From NCBI RefSeq assembly GCF_003286085.1, contig NW_020825288.1:23002001-23066000 (forward strand): 64,000 nucleotides of DNA, given 5' to 3'. Shown piece after piece: positions 45,301 to 54,300 of the stretch. A program made the translations under genes and the position numbers. Source of the DNA: Drosophila persimilis. Lineage: Eukaryota > Arthropoda > Insecta > Diptera > Drosophilidae. Each line of letters begins with the position of its first letter. The stretch's first letter is position 1. The notes under the pieces were generated by a model. That model searched no databases. It was not told where the DNA came from and saw only the letters and a list, made by a program, of their open reading frames with translations.

Positions 45301-48300
45301 GGGTTGAGAAGCGGAACGGGGAAACAGACACTTTTTAGGTCAAAAGGAAACCAGTAGTCTTTTTGAAATTAGGCAATCACTGACACTATACACTGGAAGA
45401 AAACTCATTGTTCATTTTTGTATATATCACCACTTCCGCAACCAGAAACGGACTTCCTTCTCCGAGTAGCTCCGACATGGAAGTGACCAAAATGTGGACA
45501 GACTGGCTGACCCGGGCGGAGGATATGGGCGATGAGGTCGTCCGGCGGAGTCGCCTCGTGCTGCCCACAGTGGCGCGCCTCTGTCTGGTGGCCACCTTCT
45601 TCGAGGACGCCCTGCGCATGTGGTGCCAGTGGGAGGACCAGATCTCCTTCCTCCAGATCCACTTGAATTTCTCCTGGGGCGGGGCCTTCCTGAGCGGCCA
45701 GGTCAATCTGTTGGGTCAGCTGGTGGGCTGCGGTCTGGTCTTGTTCCGAGTGTGGACCAATATGGCCGTGGCACTGCTGGTCGGCCTGGTGCTCTTCCAG
45801 TTGCACGTCTACTCTGTGCCCCTGCAACTGGAGCAGATGTTGCGAAACTTCTCCCTGCTTGGCGGACTGCTTCTGCTACTGGTGGAGGCCAATGACGAGG
45901 CGGCCTCCTCCTGTCGGATCTATGGAGCGCGCGCAGGCCTTCCGCTGCTGGAGGAGCCCAGGCGATCGCAGCACCTGATGCAGCTCACGGGACGGATCCT
46001 GCTGGCCCTCATGTATCTGACAGTGCTTCAGCAGTACTTCGGCCTCGCCGCCGTGGTCCTCAACAGCTTTGGTCTGCTCCTGATGACCCTCATCCTGTTG
46101 GGCTATCGCACGAGGCCGGCGGCCCTTCTTCTGGCCATAATCCTGAGCATTTGGAACATGAGCGTCAATTCCTGGTGGTTTGCCGAGGGGCTGGAGCGGG
46201 ACTATCTGAAGTACAACTGCTTCCACACCCTGTCCGTGGTGGGGGGTCTGCTGATGGTCGTGGTCCTGGGCCCCGGCGAGGTCTCCCTCGAGCAGTACAA
46301 GAAGCACTGGTGATGGAGAGCCCAGGTGGGAGTTGCCTAACGAACTTAAATTTGTGTGTTGTACATCTGACGACAGCGGTCTTCGAAATTTGAAATCCAA
46401 TTTGTTCAATTAGAGTTTTTCAGTTGGACGAGATTAAAGAGTCCTTTTACTGTGACTGCTGTCCCTAGGCCTAGTCCTTATCCTGACCCAATCAAGCCGC
46501 CGGCTAGCGGCCACATTGCAATTTTATTAGAGCATAAAATCCCGCAGATGGGCCTGAAATTACAGTCCCTCCCAACGCCTACCACATTATATATTCTGTG
46601 GTGGCTTAGGACACCCTCCGTGGAAGCTCCTCCTCCGGCCTGCACAGCCGAGCCATGGCCCAGCCCTGGCTTCACCCCTAAAACTCCTACCCCCCAAAGC
46701 TACAGCTACATAGGTTCAGCCTCCTTTTGGGGGGTTTCGTTTCTCTGGTTTCTCGTTCTGGTGTCTCGCCTCCGGCTGCAAATTTACGCGCAGCATAACA
46801 AATAACAACTAAGTATTTATTATGTAAATAATATTATGCCAAATGCTCACACACACACCCATACAGAAGGAGGAAGTGAGAAGGGAGAGGCAGAGAAAGA
46901 GCAGAGCTTCAGCAGAATTTCCTCTCAAGCTTACATTTTTATTAAATGTTTCGCTTGAGAACAATTCGCTGAAATAGTTTTCCATTTTCCACTTTCAGCA
47001 CGAACAGAAAGTGGTGCTCCTGCTGCCCATTTTGCTTTTTCTGCTCGTCCTGCTGTTGGTCCTGCTGCTCCACTGCCCGAAGGCGAAGGCGAATGTCCTA
47101 ACTGAGTAGCCGATGTTGTGGGCTTTAAATAACTTCCACTTTAATGCAAAGTTCCACCACTCATTGTGGCCAGATGCGAAAGCCATGCTCCACTGCATAA
47201 ATGAGATTCGACCAAAGTTTGAGTAGGATTGTGGGCCATGGACATGGGCTTGGGCTTGGTTCCGTTCACCGCAATGCAGTTCTAGCAGGACTATTAACGT
47301 CTGACTAGTTTGTGGCTTAATTGTTCACTAGTTTTACTTATTAGCATACGTTTTTCATTGGCTCTCCTCCCGACTGGGCTGAGGTTGAGGCGAAGTCTTG
47401 CTTCTCGCAAATTCCTAACAATGGGGTTGACCACATAAACCCCTGATGCACATCTGCACATCAGTTCATCCTAAAGTGCATGGAGTTAATCCGATTCTGG
47501 GAAATCTGAAAAGTTTTACAAGACCCAGTGGTACATACTACGAGTATGTAGATAGATATGTTGAAGGGATACCAAGGATCCCTTGCAGGGTATCCCCAGT
47601 TCGAGCCCTTAACTCTATTTCCTCGTTAGACTTGCTTGATTGTTTTTCACTTGCTGCCTGCATATCTATGTAATTAAAAACTATTTGCACACAAAAGTTT
47701 ATAAAAAAACAAAAACAACCGACAGCTAAAACAATCACAACAGCAACAAATGAGAGCTACAGCAATTGTTGTTGTGCGGTAATTAGTGTAACTGTTCACT
47801 TAACCACATAAACTGATTTTGGTTTTAGGGTTTCTGTTGCCTGTTTCGGTTTCTGTTGCCTGTTTCCGATGCCCCTGCTGCCTCTCGTCACTCACTTCGG
47901 GCAAATAGTAGTAATTGAAATCATTTAAAGGTCCCTGAAATATTACTTTGTTAATGCCATTGTGTGCTGTCGCATTGTTGGAGCAATAAATTTTAAATTT
48001 CTACTCTAATGGTTGAGCAATGATTGGTGGAACTTTTTGGGTCGAGTTAGCTCTCCCCAATCCCCACCCCACCCATCTTTATCCAACATCCAAAGCAGCA
48101 ACAACAATAACATAATAATTCAAAATGGGGGATTGGGGGCTGAGTGGGCTGCTGGTATGGGAGTGTGGCATGGGGCAACTTTATCGTTGTGTCGCTGTCG
48201 TGGCGGGTACTGTCAGGGAATTTCGCGTGAATTTCGTATTCATTCGAGTGCAAAGTTGAAAAAGGCCAAACCCAGTCCGGCGCCCGGCGCCCGGCTCTCG

Positions 48301-51300
48301 ACTCCCCGACTTCGTATGAGGGGCGGGCCGGGCTTCGTATCTAATCGGACTAGTGGCATGAGAGATGATACATGGATTATATCGTTTGGAAACTGTAGGA
48401 ATTAAAACCAAATGTTGCGGCGCTTAACATTTCACTGGGATTATGCTGCAGAATATAGTACGATTTTTGTTTCAATTTGATTAGAGATTTTGCCTACGAG
48501 AAAACCTTGAATAAATATTTTAAAGATGTAATGTAAAAATGGTGAACATGAAGTTTAATTTGAAAGTTTTCATGTCGGAAATATATTAAACAAAAAATAT
48601 GTCACATAATTATTTATGTATAAAATGTTATCATTTTTCTGTGAATATTTGGATAAAATTAATTAAAGAAAAAAATATATTTTAATAATCATATATATAT
48701 TTTAGGTACATAAACATCTATATTAAAACTGTCTTGCACATACAGTCCACATATAGGTATCCCCCGTTTCATCTGTTATCGTTCTATGTATATTTTCTAT
48801 GCATAATCCGCCTCTAGCACCACTTATGGCCTTGTCCAACCCAAACATCCATGCCAATGCAAGCACAGCTAATAGAATTTACGATCTTTGCTGTGTAGCA
48901 TCCTCCACAGCTCCAGCTTTCCAAAGCTCTGCCTCCAGTATGGAGGTAACACCCAATTACAGCTGTTTAACATTGCTTTTGGGATTGGTTAACCCGATTA
49001 ACTCGAGCAGGGCTGACTGGCAGTCCCGGAACCCCATTAGGTGGGCACAAACATAAAGTTTCAGGAAAATGACCAGGCGGTGGCGGTGGCTCTGGAAGGG
49101 GTGGGGTATGCGGGTGGATGTGGGAGCCGAGTTGGCCTAATTAAGCGCCATTCTGGACAGGCCAACAGGCCAGTTACACACACACTCACATGCAGATTCA
49201 TTTAATTTGTTTGCGCGATTTCTTTTATTATTAATTACATGCGGTACATACATAAATTTCACTTCTGTCCTTGTTTTTGGCAACTTTTCGTTATTTATGT
49301 GACCTCTGATAACAAAAAAAATCAGAGCTCCCCAAAGAACCAGCTGAGCAAACAGAGATTCTAAAGCAAATATAACAGGGGGCACATGTGCCAACAGCCT
49401 TTTGAGGTTAGGCTTTGATAGATTGAGGTTATGCTGGATGCCACGTGGTTCGAATGGGGGAGCATTTGTCAACTTTGAGGGGATTTCTCGTACAGACATG
49501 TATGTGGGATTTTGGGTAATGTAAAAGGGTTACAAGATTCAATGATTTAATCATTTAAAAGGAATCTCTTTTGCAGTGTCAGTCTCATAATAATATTGGT
49601 AATCTAAAAATGTATGTAAAAACGTTATGTCTTCTAACGGAGGAGCCGTCTAGTTGGATCCTCCTCAGGTGGAGGAACAGTCGGAGCAGACACCTGATCC
49701 CATGTGTAGTTTTCAGGTGAAAGGCTAGGCAGATCAGAACCCACATACAGAGTCCATATCCTTCAATAGATCCGCGTTATCAAGCTGATTCTGATCGTCC
49801 TCCAGGCTGGTGGGAAAGCTGTTTATGGCTTGGCCAAATCGCATGGATATCAATCCCAGGCGCTGATCATCCCAGGACGGAATATGATCTTTCTTGAGCA
49901 CTTCAATCTCCAACCAAGGCTTGGCTGCCAGTTGCTCTTGCGGACTCCACTTGTTGTACTCGATCTCGAGCTCCGGCGACTGGAAAAGTTTGATCACCAG
50001 TGGGCTGATACAGGCCTGAGACTTCCGCATGGCGAGGGCCTCCGCGAGGAGGTTCGCTGTCTTGACGGACTTGCAGTTGAACAGATCCATGTGCTGCAGC
50101 ATGCAATCGCTGGCCAGGAGTAGGCTGAGCTTGGGGAGGGAGCAGTGACGGATCCTCAGGCAGTGGCAGCTGAAGGGCAGTGGCGGCGGCAGCTTACCGT
50201 CCCCCACGAGGTTGCAGCGGGTCAGACGCACCTCGGTCAGTGCGGTGCAGCGGGACAGCAGGAGCACGGAGAGGTTCAGCGGTGCGCCAACGTAGGCGCC
50301 GTCGAAGCATATGCGCTCCAACTCGAACCGCTTGGCCTTGATGATCTCCTGGACAACGAGCAGCCACTCCTCGTTCTGCCACTGATCCTTGCTCTGCAGC
50401 GTGAGTTGCTTCAGATTGCTGAGCTGGCAGACGGGCAGCGGGCTCTTCAGCAGAAGAGGCAGCAGAAGCCCCTCCAAGAACGAGCACTGACCGATGTTCT
50501 TCATGTCCATGATTTTTGGCGAACGGCCTTCATTCTTCAGCTTAAAATGTTGCAGTAAGGGGCAGTTGCGAAACAGCTCTTCCAGCGTGCGCTGTGTCAC
50601 AGTGCAGGAGAGGTGTACGATGCGCACCTTCTTCAGTTCCGGAAAGTGGCCATCGATGCAGCACAACACGCTCAAAATCTCCACGCCAGGCGTCAGCGAT
50701 CCGAGCAGCTCTAGCTGACTGCCGCCTGCTGCTGAATGCCCTTTATCGTCTGCCAGCACTATACAAACCCGGACCTTGGTTAGCTCCGATAGCCCCATGC
50801 GATGGCACAAGTCATGTAGCCTGCGGATGTCCGCCATTTTCACCCGCAGGCACCGCATGCGCTGGGCCAGCACGTGGAGAATGCTGCGAAGTTTCGCCTT
50901 CTCAATGCCGCTTCCGACCAGAAGTGGCACAATGTTAACCTGCTCCATGGCGAGCACGACCTTTCCACAGATTTCGCTCTGATTGGGCCCATTCACTAGA
51001 TAATGGCGAAGACGTTTAGTTAAATCATCGGCAGCTTGACGCTGTTTGAGGGCGACTTCTTCTTTGGTGGTCATTTCGTTGAAGTATTCTTTGGAAGAGA
51101 ACGTCGTGCGTCAGGTTGTTCACGGAGGGGTTATTTGAGGGAATCACTTACTTCCTGCTAGTTTGCAAATGTTCCAAATTGCAGCCGAAATAGTCAAAAT
51201 GCCAATGCAGTAAATCAAACAGAGTTTTTCTTTATCGCTTTCCAGGGTTGTCATTTCATTTGTTAAGTCAAAGAAAATGAATATTGAACTAGGATATCGC

Positions 51301-54300
51301 TAGGCCGATATATATTGATATCGATATCAAAGATTATACATTCAGCAAGATATTTCAATAAGAACAAATTCCAATTACTGATATTTCAATTCCTTTTTAG
51401 ACTGTCATTCGACTCTGAACTGCTACTCGGCTTCGTCTGTTCGTCAATCCCTTCCAGAATCCCACAACAAATACACAGTTTTTGGCGGCGCGCAGTCTGT
51501 GCCAGTCTCGGAGAAAAGATGCCCCATCATGCTCAAGACATGCAATTTGTTATTGTATTATTGGACATTCCGTTCTTAACCATTCGCTTGGTGGGTGTGG
51601 TAGGTGACCGACTTTTGCGCGTCGTCAAAGACTGTGTATTTGTTGCTAGAAAAATACCGCACCTGAAAGTATGTCGTCTCTGCGCCTTTGTTTTTGTTGT
51701 AGAATTCTGGAACCCAGACGAGCTGAACAGATGAATCCGAGCAGGCAGTGGGCTGCTCTCAGAGACGACTAAAAAAACCTTTAAAGAACAGCTTGTTGGT
51801 CCCGACCCTCATGCAACATCTTGGCATTAGTGTTTGTGAGACCTTATGGAAAATAAGGCATATTTATTCTATTTTCTTCATATGGCAACAATACAATAAC
51901 GAAACTTTTCTGGTTCTTGAGTAAAAGAAAGTGAAGACAACCCCAACTTCAGATGCAAGTAAGGAACCACCGAAATTTGTAGGGTCTCCTCCAGTCAAAT
52001 TGTAAGGAGATGTGAATCGTTTATGTGCCTTGGCCCCGACTTCCTAGTTTTATTTGTTAAGATTCGAATCAAACGAGTGTGTTATTTATTATAAAGTTTA
52101 AGTGCTACCCAATTGTGGCCCGAAGGCCAGTGTCGTTGGAGATAAAATGTGATTTTCATACCCAATTTCTTGTATACAATTTACTACCAAAAAAAAGGAA
52201 ATAAGAGAAGCAAAAGGAAGCAGCCATGGCTTGACTTTTTACGCCCGTCTGACCTAATGTCATTTTAATTTCTCTGCATGTAGGAGTATTCACGCCCGAG
52301 GCGCCACCAGATAACCCCATCCCGGGTCAAAAGTGTCACTGGCATTGTGGGTAGTCGGCTGACAGTTGAAAAATGAAATGCCAGACCGACCGGCCATGAT
52401 GTGGCCACAAAAAGTGACTTCATGTGGGGCTTCCAGGCTCGTTCTTTGGGGAATGCGGGCTTCACAGAATTTATGTATGTATGTTCCGAAATTAAGAAGG
52501 GGCCATGGGTGGCCATGGGGCCTTCCAAGGGATCCAGGCCATTAGCACAAGCCAGAAGCATTCAACTAGCGCCCCATATGCTTGTCGCATGTTTAAGAGC
52601 ATTAATTAGAGGGCATAACTTGTCATTTATTGGTTCATAACATTCAGCAAATATTGGCAAGCGCACGCACAGCGCTTCCCAAGCTGCGTGCATGCCACAT
52701 GCCCCATGCGACACCCCCTCTTGGCTCCACACATGCATAATCGAACAGTTCAAATGGTTGTCACACACAAGAGCCGAGCAGGGGCGTAGAGCCGACAGGG
52801 TTAGGCCAATGATGCTCAGTCATCGGTTCCGGGGCTACGTTCAAACATTTCTCATTGTTGCGACGGAAATTCAGGAGCCGCAGAGCCATTTGCATGGCTC
52901 CACTCCCCAAAGACACCGATCCCTCCCTGCCGCCCACCAGACCGGAGGCTGTTTGGCAGAGAAAAGCCGAAGAAGAAAAGCAAAAATGGAATCATAAATT
53001 CCTGCTTCGCTCTCCTGCCACCGCCCCATTCCGTAGGCGACCCACATCAGCACCCGTCGCCCCATTTTATCAATGGCTGCACGTTTTTGTTGCGGTTACC
53101 CTTTGAATTGCGGGGCAACTTGGATTCAACTTTCATTGTGGTTGCCTCGATAGATGCTGATGGTGCGTTGAGAGTTGCTTTGATAGATTGTGGATAGATC
53201 TATGATGTATGTATGATGAAGTGCTCCCCAGTGGGTAGATAAGCTGTACGTGTGTTTGGGTAACAAATCCATTGAAATTCGATATTCCTCCGCTGAATGT
53301 ATCAATTTCCTGTGTCAGTTCTGTCAGAGAAAACTATTCTTAAAAGTAATGCATCTCTCTTTCAACAGACTCTACGAATACCACCATGAAAAACACATTT
53401 CTAACGATTCCCAATCCCTTTCCCGTTCCCGCTCTTTCTTCAGAGCATTCATGGGTCGCCCATCGATCCCTTATAGGCTTCTTCGAAATTCTTTGATTCT
53501 TTGTTGTTTTTCGTGTTGTTTTGAGGCAAATGGCGACGCGTCGTGTCGCTCACTTCGACGCCGTTGCGACGACTTCTCAGAGCCGACTTTTTGTGGCATG
53601 GCAGGGCATACTCCTCTCAGAACATAAGAGTGCGACATACAGCACGCCACACAGCAATTACACGGCATAAGTGCGGGGCGCGTGTGGGCGTGGCAGATTG
53701 ACGATGAACGAGGGACGGACGCGCCCATTTAGCACTCGACTGGTTTCGATTGCTTTAAAGCGTTTCTGCCGCTTTTCTGCCCTTTTTTTCTGCCCTTTTC
53801 GCAGCCCTTCGGGTTTCTTGTCGGCTGATTGACAATTGTTGTCTTTTCCTTCGTATTGATGCTGTCGTTGTTTTTTGGCCATAATTTACACGCATGGCTA
53901 AACAAATACACAACAATCCAGCCGAGCAGTCTATGAGGTTTGGCTTAATATCGGAGGCTCCTGCTGCTCATTATTGGCGGATGATGGGACAAACATCCGC
54001 GTGTGTATCCATTATAAGGCCCATATTACGGGCCTCTCTGGCTGGGCTATTTATTTACTGAATAAATGGCATACTCGTGTGTACTTGATCCACATATTTA
54101 GAGAGTGTGGCATCCATTTCAGGACAGGTTGAGCGACCATTGATATTTATTCAATCCCTAATCAGGACAGGTCACAGAAGTTTACACAACACTGCGGTGG
54201 AACAACACATTATTTTATGGACAATTTCCAGAGTATAGGCGTTGTATATGAATTGTTAAGTTCATGTTACAGTATCTCATATACATATGTGGTAGTAGTG

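Noticed and set aside
45405-45827. Minus-strand frame opposite the Surf4-like gene
   Set aside because: Antisense shadow of a clearly conserved sense frame.
51669-51702. 34-nt intron within the small divergent ORF
   Set aside because: Too short for a Drosophila intron (usual minimum about 50 nt), although the ends look like splice sites.
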